A program made the position numbers and the translations under genes. A stretch of DNA of 64,000 nucleotides from Gordonia sp049847105 (GTDB taxonomy: Bacteria > Actinomycetota > Actinomycetes > Mycobacteriales > Mycobacteriaceae). Under the pieces are notes generated by a model that was not told the origin of the DNA, ran no database searches, and saw nothing but the letters and a program-made list of their open reading frames with translations. Below, piece by piece: positions 52,709-60,877 of the stretch. Every line of letters starts with the position of its first letter. The stretch's first letter is position 1. The stretch spans positions 992,001 to 1,056,000 of the forward strand of contig NZ_JBNCNS010000001.1 in assembly GCF_049847105.1 (NCBI RefSeq), in the 5' to 3' direction.

Positions 52709-53452
52709 TCAGTACAGTCCGCCGTCGACCCGAATCAGCGACGCCGTGGTGTAGCTCGACGCCGGGCTGGCCAGATACAGCGCAGTCGTGACGACCTCCT
52801 CGGGCCGTCCCGGTCGTCCGATCGCGCTCTGCGTGGTCTCCCGCTTCTCCGGCGCCCACGCTTTGGAGATGTCGGTCAGGAACGGGCCCGCCGAGATGGT
52901 GTTCACGCGCACGTTGGGACCGAATTCTCGGGAGAAGGCGCCGGCCACCGCGTTCAGTGCCGCCTTGGCACCCGAGTACGGACCGAATCGAGGCTGCGGG
53001 AACAGGGCGCCCGATGACGACACATTGATGATCGAGCCGCCGTCACCGGCCGCCATGCGTTCGCCGACCAGCGACGTCAAGCGAAACGGCCCTTTGAAAT
53101 TGACGCCGATGACCTTGTCGAACAGCTCTTCGCTGGTTTCGGCCGACGAGGGAGCAACCGGCGACATACCCGCGTTGTTCACCAGGACATCGACCTTGCC
53201 GAACACCTCGTACGCCTTCTCGACGAGCGCGTCGATCTCGTTCCACTTGCCGATGTGGCAGCTCACCGGGAGCGCTTTGCGACCGAGCGCCTCTACCTCG
53301 CGGGCAACGTCCTCACATGCTTCGGCCTTGCGACTGGTGATGACGACGTCGGCACCGGCCTCGGCGAACGCCAGCACCATCTCGCGGCCGAGGCCACGAC
53401 TACCACCGGTGACGAGAGCAACTTTGCCGGACAGATCGAAATGATTGGTCAT
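52709..53452 (-). CDS. short-chain dehydrogenase/reductase
   Basis: A 247-residue SDR with TGGSRGLG near residue 15, NNAG, INVSSSGA and the active-site YSGAK. SR in the turn and ITSRK after strand 2 suggest NADP(H). Its ATG overlaps the stop of the acyl-CoA dehydrogenase gene (ATGA), so the two are translationally coupled. The longer open frame to 53941 is antisense-type noise within the dehydrogenase gene. Confidence 0.93.
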   Translation of the reverse strand: MTNHFDLSGKVALVTGGSRGLGREMVLAFAEAGADVVITSRKAEACEDVAREVEALGRKALPVSCHIGKWNEIDALVEKAYEVFGKVDVLVNNAGMSPVAPSSAETSEELFDKVIGVNFKGPFRLTSLVGERMAAGDGGSIINVSSSGALFPQPRFGPYSGAKAALNAVAGAFSREFGPNVRVNTISAGPFLTDISKAWAPEKRETTQSAIGRPGRPEEVVTTALYLASPASSYTTASLIRVDGGLY

Positions 53453-54753
53453 GCGATTCCGTACTCCTCGAGAATGGCGGCGTGCTTGGCCTTTGCCGCG
53501 CTCAGTCGTGTGGGGATGTGTTCGGTCGGGAACAACGAGTCGGTCGGTTCGTAGCCCGCCAGCACACCGCGGGCGACCGCCACCTTGTGCACCTCCGTCG
53601 GACCGTCCGCGAGACCCATCGAGATGACCCCGTGCCAATAATCGTGCAGCGGCGTCTCGACAGTGGACCCGAGCGACCCGTGAAGTTGGATCGCGCGGTG
53701 AATGATGTCGTGGTACACCTTCGCCATCGCGACCTTGCACATCGCGATGTATGTGCGGGCGGCTCCGTGCGGTTGGCTGTCGATGACCCACGCAGTCTTG
53801 AGGACCAGCAGTCGGTACTGCTCGAGTTCGATCGCCGAGTCGGCGATGAACTGCTGCACCAGTTGCTTCTTCGCGAGCAGCTCGCCCTGCGTACGGCGCG
53901 ACAGCGCCCGCTCGCCCATCATGTCCAGTGCCCGTTGACATTTGCCCACGGTCCGCATTGCGTGGTGGACGCGGCCGCCGCCGAGGCGAGCCTGCGCGAC
54001 CTCGAAGCCCTGGCCGGGGCCACCCAGAATTGCATCCGAAGGGACGCGGACGTCGTTGTAGCGGATGTAGGCGTGGGTTCCCTCGTCGAGTTCATCGCGA
54101 TCCCCCATGACAGACACGTTCCGGATGATCTCCACGCCGGGGGTTTCGGTCGGCACGACGAACATAGACATGCGCCGGTACGGTGACGCGTCGGGGTCGG
54201 TGACCGCCATCACGATCAGGAACGACGCATACCGCGCGTTGGACGAGAACCACTTCTCACCGCTGATGACCCATTCGTCGCCGTCCTTGCGAGCAGAGCA
54301 GATGAATTCCTTGGGATCGGCACCCGCCTGGGGCTCGGTCATCGAGAACGACGAGACGATGTCACCGTCGAGCAACGGCTGCAAATACTCCTTCTTCTGC
54401 GCGTCGGTGCCGAACATGGCAAGGATCTCGGCGTTGCCGGTGTCCGGGGCCGCGGTGCCGAACACCGTCGGCGCCCACATCGACCTGCCGAGCACCTCGT
54501 TCAGTAGTGCGAGCTTGATCTGGCCGTAGCCCTGCCCACCGAGCTCGGGGCCGAGGTGGCACGCCCACAGGTCCTGTTCCTTCACTCGCTCACGCAGCGG
54601 AGCGAGAATGGCGCGGGCGGCCTTGTTCTCGGTGTTGTATGGCTGGCCGAGGTGTGGGAACAACAGGTCTAGCGGTTCACACTCCTCGCGGACGAAGGCG
54701 GCTGCCCAGTCGAGCTTCGCCTGGAACTCGGGGTCTGTCTGGAAATCCCACAT
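53449..54753 (-). CDS. ACAD10/11-like acyl-CoA dehydrogenase
   Basis: A 434-residue acyl-CoA dehydrogenase. SSFSMTEPQAGADPKEF and WVISGEKWFSSNA are the flavin signatures. The RLGGGRVHHAMRTVGKCQRALDMM stretch and the PLHDYWHGVISMGLADGPTEVH ending are typical of the ACAD10/ACAD11 and LvaC-type branch. Members of that branch work with an APH-fold kinase to remove the hydroxyl of 4-hydroxyacyl-CoA through a 4-phospho intermediate. A kinase of that type is encoded two genes upstream (55529-56551), which supports this job. Confidence 0.92.
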   Translation of the reverse strand: MWDFQTDPEFQAKLDWAAAFVREECEPLDLLFPHLGQPYNTENKAARAILAPLRERVKEQDLWACHLGPELGGQGYGQIKLALLNEVLGRSMWAPTVFGTAAPDTGNAEILAMFGTDAQKKEYLQPLLDGDIVSSFSMTEPQAGADPKEFICSARKDGDEWVISGEKWFSSNARYASFLIVMAVTDPDASPYRRMSMFVVPTETPGVEIIRNVSVMGDRDELDEGTHAYIRYNDVRVPSDAILGGPGQGFEVAQARLGGGRVHHAMRTVGKCQRALDMMGERALSRRTQGELLAKKQLVQQFIADSAIELEQYRLLVLKTAWVIDSQPHGAARTYIAMCKVAMAKVYHDIIHRAIQLHGSLGSTVETPLHDYWHGVISMGLADGPTEVHKVAVARGVLAGYEPTDSLFPTEHIPTRLSAAKAKHAAILEEYGIA

Positions 54754-54773
54754 GCATGCGGTCCTTTACTCAG

Positions 54774-55481
54774 TCACTTCTCGGTTGATGGGTCGGGGGG
54801 CGCCGGCAGTGTGGGCGCGGTCGGGGCCGGGCCGGTGACGCCCGACAGGCAGAAAGCCAGGAGGTGTTCACGGGCTTGGTCCGTCGGCGACTCACCGGAG
54901 GTCAGATATGTTGTCGTGAGCCCCATCACCAGGGTGTGGACGAACAGGGCGGTCCGGTCTGCGTCGGCGACGGCGCCGTCGGTCAGCACAGAGGCGAGCA
55001 GGCTTGCGATGCGCTCGTGCCCGACCGGGCGGATCTCGCTTTTGGTGCGGGCGATCTGCTCGACGTTCCAGATGACCGCCCGACTGAGCTCCGAGAGCTC
55101 CGGGTCCTGGATCTGCGCCAGGACTCCGTCGATCCAGGCCGCGAGCCGGGCCTCGAGGTCGGGTTGCTTGAGCACCTGATGTTCTAGGTAGTCGTGGATC
55201 GTCAGCAGGCCCTGTTCGTAAGTGGCGACGATGACGTCGTCACGACTGCGAAAATGTCGATAGAAGGCCTGATTCGACAGTCCCGCTTCGGCAACGATCT
55301 CCGCCAGCTTCGGAACCTCGGTACACCCCTTGCGCACAATCACGGCCTGCGTCGCACGGATCAGGAGCTTGACCTCGTCGTCGTAGGAGGCCTGGCGGCG
55401 CGGCTTCGGTACGCGGCGGAGCTGACGACCTCCCGAGATCACCGGTGTGACGTCACCATGCACACGCACCGTGTCGATCAT
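54774..55481 (-). CDS. TetR-family transcriptional regulator
   Basis: A 235-residue TetR protein. VKLLIRATQAVIVRKGCTEVPKLAEIVAEAGLSNQAFYRHFRSRDDVIVATYEQG is the helix-turn-helix region; the C-terminal tail is proline- and threonine-rich. GGAAGGAG stands before the ATG at 55481. It lies inside the minus-strand operon between the kinase and the dehydrogenase genes, so it may control its own operon and is a candidate for the dyads at 18.7, 24.1, 46.7 and 59.3 kb (inference). Confidence 0.93.
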   Translation of the reverse strand: MIDTVRVHGDVTPVISGGRQLRRVPKPRRQASYDDEVKLLIRATQAVIVRKGCTEVPKLAEIVAEAGLSNQAFYRHFRSRDDVIVATYEQGLLTIHDYLEHQVLKQPDLEARLAAWIDGVLAQIQDPELSELSRAVIWNVEQIARTKSEIRPVGHERIASLLASVLTDGAVADADRTALFVHTLVMGLTTTYLTSGESPTDQAREHLLAFCLSGVTGPAPTAPTLPAPPDPSTEK

Positions 55482-55528
55482 CGAAATCGTCTCCTTCCCG
55501 TTGGTGTTCTCCCGGTGGCGCGCAGTGG

Positions 55529-56551
55529 TCAGTACCCGATGAGCGTCAGAGCCTCGGTCAGCAGGCCCGGCAGCGCGGGTTCCATCTTCTGGAAGGCAGG
55601 GCTCAGCCCGCCCCGCTTGCGCGCCCGTTTGATGAGCAGCGCGGTTGCCGCGGCCTCCTTGTAGCGAGTGAGTGCATGGAACCAGTCGATGTCGTCCACC
55701 CGGCGGCCCGTCGTCTCCTCGTAGGCCTTCGTGACTTCGGCGATGGTCGGTGTACCGCAGGGCGCTTGGGATGCCGCAGCGGGGTGGCCGGCTTCGTCGG
55801 TGAAGTAGGCGAGCCAGGTGAGGTCGATGCGCGGATCGCCGACGGACCATATCTCCCAGTCGATGAGCGCCGTGACCCGATCGCCGTCACAGAGTGTGTT
55901 GCCGAGGCGGTAGTCGCCGTGGTTGACGACCGGGCGGGCGGGCTCCGGCATCGTCGCGTGCAGCGCCTTCGCGCAGCCTCGGTAGTCACCCCGAAGGTCT
56001 GCTGGGACGGTTTCGAAGGCCCTTGTCCACCGGTCGATCTCCGCGCCGAGAGTCACGACCGGCTCGTCAGCCAGACCGATGTCCGCCGGAACGGCCGAAT
56101 GGAGGTGAGCCAGCATGCGTGCCGCGTCGAGATACCGCGCGCGGGTCTGCGCCCGGGTCATGTCGTCGGTCGACCGCTCCGCGGCCAGGAGCGGTTCGAC
56201 ACACTCACCGGGAACCATCTGCATGGCCACGAACGGCGGAATGCCGTCGTCGTCGAAATAGATGGCAGGCGCAGCGACACCGGGGACACCTTGTAGCGCC
56301 TGCATGACCCGACCTTGGCGGATCACGTCACGGTTGCGGACCGGTTCGAGGCCCGGAGGTGCGACTTTGAGCACGACCGACTCGGCGGCGGCGCTGCCCG
56401 TGATGTCGGCGACGAACGTCAAACTCGACGTTCCACCGGTCAGCGGGCGGACGTTGTCGACCCGAATGTCGGCCCGCCAACGTCGACCAGCTTGCGCAGC
56501 ACGCGTGCTGATGTCGGCCAGCAGCTCGGATTGGACGAACTCCGTTGTCAT
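55529..56551 (-). CDS. APH-fold kinase, ACAD10/11 N-domain/LvaA-like
   Basis: A 340-residue aminoglycoside-phosphotransferase-fold protein. Lys62 (VVLKVAPP) should bind ATP phosphates, His211-Gly-Asp213 (NHGDYRLGN) is the catalytic loop, and Asp231 (IDWE) binds metal. The LTGGTSSLTF glycine loop matches the kinase domain fused to acyl-CoA dehydrogenase in animal ACAD10/11 and the separate LvaA of Pseudomonas levulinate catabolism. Those phosphorylate the 4-hydroxyl of 4-hydroxyacyl-CoA. An antibiotic-resistance role is unlikely given the ACAD11-like partner and acyl-CoA synthetase in the same gene run. Confidence 0.9.
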   Translation of the reverse strand: MTTEFVQSELLADISTRAAQAGRRWRADIRVDNVRPLTGGTSSLTFVADITGSAAAESVVLKVAPPGLEPVRNRDVIRQGRVMQALQGVPGVAAPAIYFDDDGIPPFVAMQMVPGECVEPLLAAERSTDDMTRAQTRARYLDAARMLAHLHSAVPADIGLADEPVVTLGAEIDRWTRAFETVPADLRGDYRGCAKALHATMPEPARPVVNHGDYRLGNTLCDGDRVTALIDWEIWSVGDPRIDLTWLAYFTDEAGHPAAASQAPCGTPTIAEVTKAYEETTGRRVDDIDWFHALTRYKEAAATALLIKRARKRGGLSPAFQKMEPALPGLLTEALTLIGY

Positions 56552-56713
56552 GTGGCTCCTTCACTTGACGGTGACGACAGTGAGTGTGAGGACGAAAGTG
56601 AGATTGCGATTCTGGGAACATCATTTCGAGTTTCCAGTGGATACCCAACCCCGCATTCCACCCAACGGAACCGCTATCAGTTCGAATAGTGCTGCGACAC
56701 AGAGACACCCCGG

Positions 56714-58333
56714 TCAACGACCAAAATGTTCCGCACGCAGGTCAGACTTTCGGACCTTGCCCAATGCAGTGCGCGGCAACGCGTCGACGAACACAAGGCG
56801 TTCGGGCGTCTTCTGACGGGCCAGGCCCGACGACGCGAAGTGCGCCCGGAGCCCGTCGAGGGTGAGGCCCGCACCGGGTTCGAGGACGACCACGGCCGCG
56901 ATCACCTCTCCGTAGCGTGGGTCCGGCGCCGCGACGACCGCGGCCTCTGCAATCGCCGGGTGACTTGCGATGATGTCCTCGACCTGACTCGAAGAGATCG
57001 TCTCCCCTGCCCTGATCACCACGTCCTTGATCCGGTCGGTGATCGTCAGACGACCCTGGCCGTCCAGGTGGCCGAGGTCGCCGGTACGCATCCAGCCATC
57101 AATGGTGAACACATCCGCGTCCAGTCGCGCGTCTCGGTATCCGACGAACTGGTCGGGCCCCTGGAGCACTACCTCACCGTCCATCCCAATGGGTACATCA
57201 GCTCCGTCGTTGTCGAGGATGCGAACCCCGACGCCGGCCATCGGCGCACCATCGGTGCCCAGTCGCGCCGCGACCGCCTCCCCGGCGTGACCGGAAGTGG
57301 CGGTGGGATGTTCGGTGGAGCCGTAGCAGCGGAACGTGGCGATGCCGGCCGCTTCCGCACGCCGAACCAACCCTTCCGGGACCGTGGCCGCCCCGACGAG
57401 AAAGTCCGTCAGCGTCCGCAGCTTGGACTCGACGTCCTCCACGTCCAGCAGCCCGGCGAGATGGAACGGCGTCCCGGAGGTCGAGGTGACCCGATAGCGT
57501 GAGATCAGCTCCGCGGCCACGGAGGCATCCCAGCGCTCCATGTAGACCGCGCTGCGGCCGTGCACGAGCGGTCGCAGCACATTGCTGACTCCCGCGATGT
57601 GCCCCGGCGGGAACGAGACGAGTTGGACGCGATCCCTGGGTCCCCCGGGCGCTCCGGGTTCGGATCGCACCTCGGCGATCAACGAATTATGGCTGTGCTG
57701 AACACCCTTCGGCGCTGAGGTCGTACCCGACGTGTAGACGAGAAGAGCTATGTCGTCCGCGAGCACGGTGGGTCGGAGGTACTCCGCCGAGGTCGACAGG
57801 TCACGCCAGGGCACCGCCCCGGCAGGAGTGTCATCGCCCACGATCACCACGTGTCGCAAAGACGGCAGCTCCGTGTAGCTCTCGAGTCGGGAGCCGAAAT
57901 CCGTGGTGCGCCACCGATCCGACTGGATCAGCATCACGGCTTCCGACTGCTCGAGGATGAACCGCACCTCGTTCGGTCCGTAGATGTGCACGATGGGCAC
58001 GAGTACCCCGCCGGCCAGCAGGACGGCCGCATACGCCACGGACGCCTCGATCCGGTTGGCGAGCTGCACTGCCACTGCATCTCCCGGACGCACCCCGTGG
58101 GTGCGCAGCCCGGCGGCCACCCGCTTCGCCTCCTCGCGAATCTCACCGATGGACGTCACCGATCGGGAACCGTCGGCAGCGCAATAGACGACCGGACTGT
58201 GTGATCCGGGCGCGTGTTCGTCCGACAGGACATCGACCCAGGTACTGGAGCCGTAGTATCCCCGGCGGTACCACTGCTCGAGCACACCGCGTGCGCCACC
58301 GACCGGGTGTGCTGGGTTCGGTGAGCGGGTCAT
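56714..58333 (-). CDS. acyl-CoA synthetase (AMP-forming)
   Basis: A 539-residue ANL ligase. LLVYTSGTTSAPKGV is the phosphate loop, CYGSTEHPT the adenine segment, GWMRTGDLGHLD and RIKDVVIRAGE the hinge, and TALGKVRK the C-terminal catalytic lysine. It resembles cyclohexanecarboxylate- and medium-chain-type ligases in its layout. ATG at 58333 overlaps the stop of the phosphatase gene (ATGA), so the two are coupled. It should activate the acid handled by the kinase and dehydrogenase of the same strand. Confidence 0.92.
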   Translation of the reverse strand: MTRSPNPAHPVGGARGVLEQWYRRGYYGSSTWVDVLSDEHAPGSHSPVVYCAADGSRSVTSIGEIREEAKRVAAGLRTHGVRPGDAVAVQLANRIEASVAYAAVLLAGGVLVPIVHIYGPNEVRFILEQSEAVMLIQSDRWRTTDFGSRLESYTELPSLRHVVIVGDDTPAGAVPWRDLSTSAEYLRPTVLADDIALLVYTSGTTSAPKGVQHSHNSLIAEVRSEPGAPGGPRDRVQLVSFPPGHIAGVSNVLRPLVHGRSAVYMERWDASVAAELISRYRVTSTSGTPFHLAGLLDVEDVESKLRTLTDFLVGAATVPEGLVRRAEAAGIATFRCYGSTEHPTATSGHAGEAVAARLGTDGAPMAGVGVRILDNDGADVPIGMDGEVVLQGPDQFVGYRDARLDADVFTIDGWMRTGDLGHLDGQGRLTITDRIKDVVIRAGETISSSQVEDIIASHPAIAEAAVVAAPDPRYGEVIAAVVVLEPGAGLTLDGLRAHFASSGLARQKTPERLVFVDALPRTALGKVRKSDLRAEHFGR

Positions 58334-59097
58334 CGCCGGCCAGTCCCGCGCAGCCGGGTCTGCCACCGGGCGAGTGCATCAGGGTCCGCCCCGTTGTCGA
58401 GAAACCACCGGGCCGGTCCACCACGGATCGACGTCAAGCGGTCGATGACGGGTGCGATCGCCTCGACCGGCGCGTGCATGTACTTCTCCGGGAGCGGAGG
58501 CGAATCGTGCTTCCGAACGCCAACGTCGAGCCACCTCGCGTACAGGTTCGGCACGGCCGCTTCGCTGCGGACGAAGTCGCCGGTCACCGCAGAAGGTTCG
58601 ACGCCTGCGGCGAGCAGAAGAGCCGCCACGGCCACGCCGGTCCGGTCCTTTCCCGCTGTGCAGTGCACGAGCGTAGGACCCGTCGACGACGCTACGTACC
58701 GGAGCAGGTCAGCCGCCCAGATCTCCGCGCAGTGCAGCATGCGGAGGAAGACTTCTGTCAGGTCGGTCGGCGCCGCGTCCGGCGCAGCGGCGTCCAGCAT
58801 CGGCACGTGATAGACCGCCTGTCCCGCAGGCCATTCGTAAGCGAAGCGCGAACGTTCTCGGACACCACGCAGATCGACAACGCATGCCGGCGGCCAGGAT
58901 TTCAGCTCGGGATCAGTGTCACCCGGGTATGGAGCATCGCCGCGATAGAGAACCCCGCTCGCGGTCACGCCGCCGTCGGTGAACGCCAACCCCCCGACAT
59001 CGCGAAGGTTCACGAGGCCTCGAATGGCCCCTTCACCGCGCCCACAACGGTCGGCCTCCGACGACCTCGTCCGCTCGACCGACATCCCGGCGCTCAT
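58330..59097 (-). CDS. tyrosine-phosphatase-like protein (PTP, CX5R)
   Basis: A 255-residue protein of the Y_phosphatase3 family. The active-site loop is HCTAGKDRTG with Cys146 and Arg152. The start INLRDVGG-like segment (LVNLRDVGGLAFTDGG) and VVDLRGVRERSRF are also typical. Members dephosphorylate proteins or small phosphorylated compounds. In this operon, next to an acyl-CoA synthetase and near a small-molecule kinase, a metabolite phosphatase is conceivable. The start is uncertain: ATG at 59097 or 59085 fits the family; the frame is open to 59253. Confidence 0.88.
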   Translation of the reverse strand: MSAGMSVERTRSSEADRCGRGEGAIRGLVNLRDVGGLAFTDGGVTASGVLYRGDAPYPGDTDPELKSWPPACVVDLRGVRERSRFAYEWPAGQAVYHVPMLDAAAPDAAPTDLTEVFLRMLHCAEIWAADLLRYVASSTGPTLVHCTAGKDRTGVAVAALLLAAGVEPSAVTGDFVRSEAAVPNLYARWLDVGVRKHDSPPLPEKYMHAPVEAIAPVIDRLTSIRGGPARWFLDNGADPDALARWQTRLRGTGRR

Positions 59098-59290
59098 ACC
59101 GCGGAAACGACCGAAACCTGCACGGCTGTGGTTCGATACGCAACCGTGAGCAGTGGCCGCTGCGCTGTGGTCGGCCCACCCGCCAGAACGAAACAGATCC
59201 GAAAGACCAGCACACCGCCGTCTACCCCATCCATGCTCACCCCTTCGACACAACGGCCCGACGTCGACTCGACGCTGGTAGACAAATATT

Positions 59291-59306
59291 ACCTATTTAA
59301 CTACGT
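59291..59306. promoter_or_regulatory. operator-like dyad between phosphatase and SDR genes
   Basis: ACCTATTTAACTACGT; the minus-strand reading ACGTAGTTAAATAGGT matches ACATAGTTATCTAGGT at 24147 in 13 of 16 bases. It lies in the divergent promoter between the minus-strand phosphatase/ligase operon and the plus-strand SDR at 59361. Confidence 0.6.
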
Positions 59307-59360
59307 TGAACGTATCGCGGGACTCTCACCCCGCACAAGCCGTAGAGAAGGGCACGATCA

Positions 59361-60125
59361 ATGGACCTCACGAATGCTTGCACCGCAGTCACCGGGGGCG
59401 CATCCGGCCTCGGCAAAGCCACCGCCGAGGCGTTCATCGCGCGCGGCGTTCCGACCGTTCTCATCGATCTGCCATCGTCGAACGGCGCTGCGGTCGCCGC
59501 CGAGCTAGGCGAACTGGCCACCTTCGTTCCCGCCGATGTCCGCGACCCTGCGTCCATCGACGCCGGTCTCGCCGCCGCAGAAAAGATCGCGCCGCTGCGT
59601 GCGGTCGTCCATTGCGCAGGTCGCGGCGGCAAGGTGCGGCTGGTGAACAAAGACGGCACGGCGGGCGACCTCGAACTCTACAAGCAGGTGATCGACACGA
59701 ACCTGGTCGGGACGTTCACGGTCGCCAGTCTGGCGGCCACGCGGATGGCCAAGAACGAGGCCGTAGACGGCGAACGCGGAGTGATCATCATGACAGCCTC
59801 CGTGGCCGCCTTCGAAGGACAGATCGGCCAGGCCGCGTACTCGTCTGCGAAGGCGGGCGTCGCAGGGCTGACGATCGTCGCGGCGCGCGATCTGGCGCGC
59901 AAACTCATCCGGGTCGTGACGATCGCACCGGGCACGTTCGAGACGCCGATCCTCGGGGGGCTGTCGGAGAAGGTCCGCGATTCCCTCGCATCTCAGGTCC
60001 CCCATCCCAGCCGCCTCGGCGACCCGTCCGAGTACGCAAAGCTGGCGTTGGCCATCGTCGACAACGCAATGATCAACGGCGAGACGATCCGGATCGACGG
60101 CGCGATCCGCATGGCGCCGGTGTAG
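59361..60125 (+). CDS. 3-hydroxyacyl-CoA dehydrogenase, HSD10-like SDR (paralogue)
   Basis: A 254-residue SDR with TGGASGLG near residue 11, HCAGRGG and Tyr160/Lys164 (YSSAK). It shares the NEAVDGERG, TASVAAFEGQIGQ, TIAPGTFETPIL and NGETIRIDGAIRM segments with the protein at 49.3 kb, so the two come from a duplication. It lies upstream of the SnoaL-like gene that the IS3 element split, and these two probably formed one operon. Confidence 0.93.
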   Translation: MDLTNACTAVTGGASGLGKATAEAFIARGVPTVLIDLPSSNGAAVAAELGELATFVPADVRDPASIDAGLAAAEKIAPLRAVVHCAGRGGKVRLVNKDGTAGDLELYKQVIDTNLVGTFTVASLAATRMAKNEAVDGERGVIIMTASVAAFEGQIGQAAYSSAKAGVAGLTIVAARDLARKLIRVVTIAPGTFETPILGGLSEKVRDSLASQVPHPSRLGDPSEYAKLALAIVDNAMINGETIRIDGAIRMAPV

Positions 60126-60176
60126 ACCTGAACCCACTCCACGATCAACCGTAACCCCACTCCGACAGAGGATTCC

Positions 60177-60503
60177 ATGGGCAATCCCGCCCCGCTCAAG
60201 CTCGCCGACCCCCTTGTGGCAGAGGGCGTCCGCCATACCCTCGCCGCCTACACGCGTGCACTCGACAGCGGCCGCCTCGACGAACTGATCGGGCTGTTCA
60301 CCCCCGAGGGACGTTCGGAGCTGCCTCGGATGGAGCCGGCCGTCGGGCACGCCGCGCTCCGCACGCTCTACGCACCGCTGATGGCAGACCATCCACAGCG
60401 CCACGTGGTGGTCGACACCGTCGTCACCCGCAGAGACGACGGGCGCGCGCTGGCGACCAGCACCCTGCTGTGGATCAACGCTCGCGACCATGCGTGGGTG
60501 GTG
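60177..60503 (+). pseudogene. SnoaL-like gene, 5' part (split by IS3 element)
   Basis: The first 109 codons of a SnoaL-like protein (AYTRALDSGRLDELIGLFTPEG, then HVVVDTVVTRRDDG and STLLWINARDHAWVV). The reading frame enters the insertion sequence at GTG 60501-60503 and stops at once (TGA 60504-60506). Removing the element and one copy of the 3-bp duplication joins it in frame to 61787-61879, giving a 140-residue protein of normal family length. GAGG precedes the ATG. Confidence 0.9.
60501..60503. repeat. 3-bp target-site duplication, left copy
   Basis: GTG flanks the left inverted repeat and recurs at 61784-61786. IS3-family elements usually make 3- to 4-bp duplications. Confidence 0.8.
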
Positions 60504-60526
60504 TGAGGTTCCCCCCTGGTAGTGGA
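60504..60526. repeat. left terminal inverted repeat of the IS3 element
   Basis: Begins TGAGGTTCCCCCC, then TAGTGGA after three unmatched bases. The same bases occur in inverse orientation at 61761-61783. Confidence 0.88.
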
Positions 60527-60570
60527 CACCGAGATAGCGGGATTGATGGTCGCGCTGGGAGGATGTTCAC

Positions 60571-60863
60571 ATGTCGCGGAAGCGTCGGTCGTTCACGACC
60601 GAGTACAAAGTCGATGCTGCGCATCGAGTGATCGATTCAGGTCGATCCATCGCCGAGGTCGCCCGCGACCTCGGCCTCAACGACGGCTTGCTCGGCCGCT
60701 GGGTGGCCGATGAACGCCGGCGCCTCGACGCTGCCGGTCAGACCGGACAGGAGCCGCTCACAGCCGCTGAGCGAGACGAGCTGGCGCGGTTGCCGAGCAG
60801 GAGAAGGACATCGCGTTCTTGAAAAAAGCGTCGGCGTACTTCGCGGCGAACCATCAACGGTAG
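60571..60863 (+). pseudogene. IS3 orfA, frameshifted
   Basis: The first 73 or so residues read as normal IS3 OrfA (KRRSFTTEYKVDAAHRVID, then a helix-turn-helix with VARDLGLNDGLLGRWV and ERDELARL). After ARL at about 60790 the frame changes: the annotated frame stops at 60822, while the next frame reads AEQEKDIAFLKKASAYFA to a stop at 60863, which is the expected OrfA C-terminus. A short deletion of several codons and one base explains it. Confidence 0.8.
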
Positions 60864-60877
60864 AGAAGCACGCGTTG

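Noticed and set aside
55529..56551. aminoglycoside phosphotransferase (antibiotic resistance)
   Set aside because: The fold is shared, but the neighbouring ACAD10/11-like dehydrogenase and acyl-CoA synthetase argue for a metabolic kinase.
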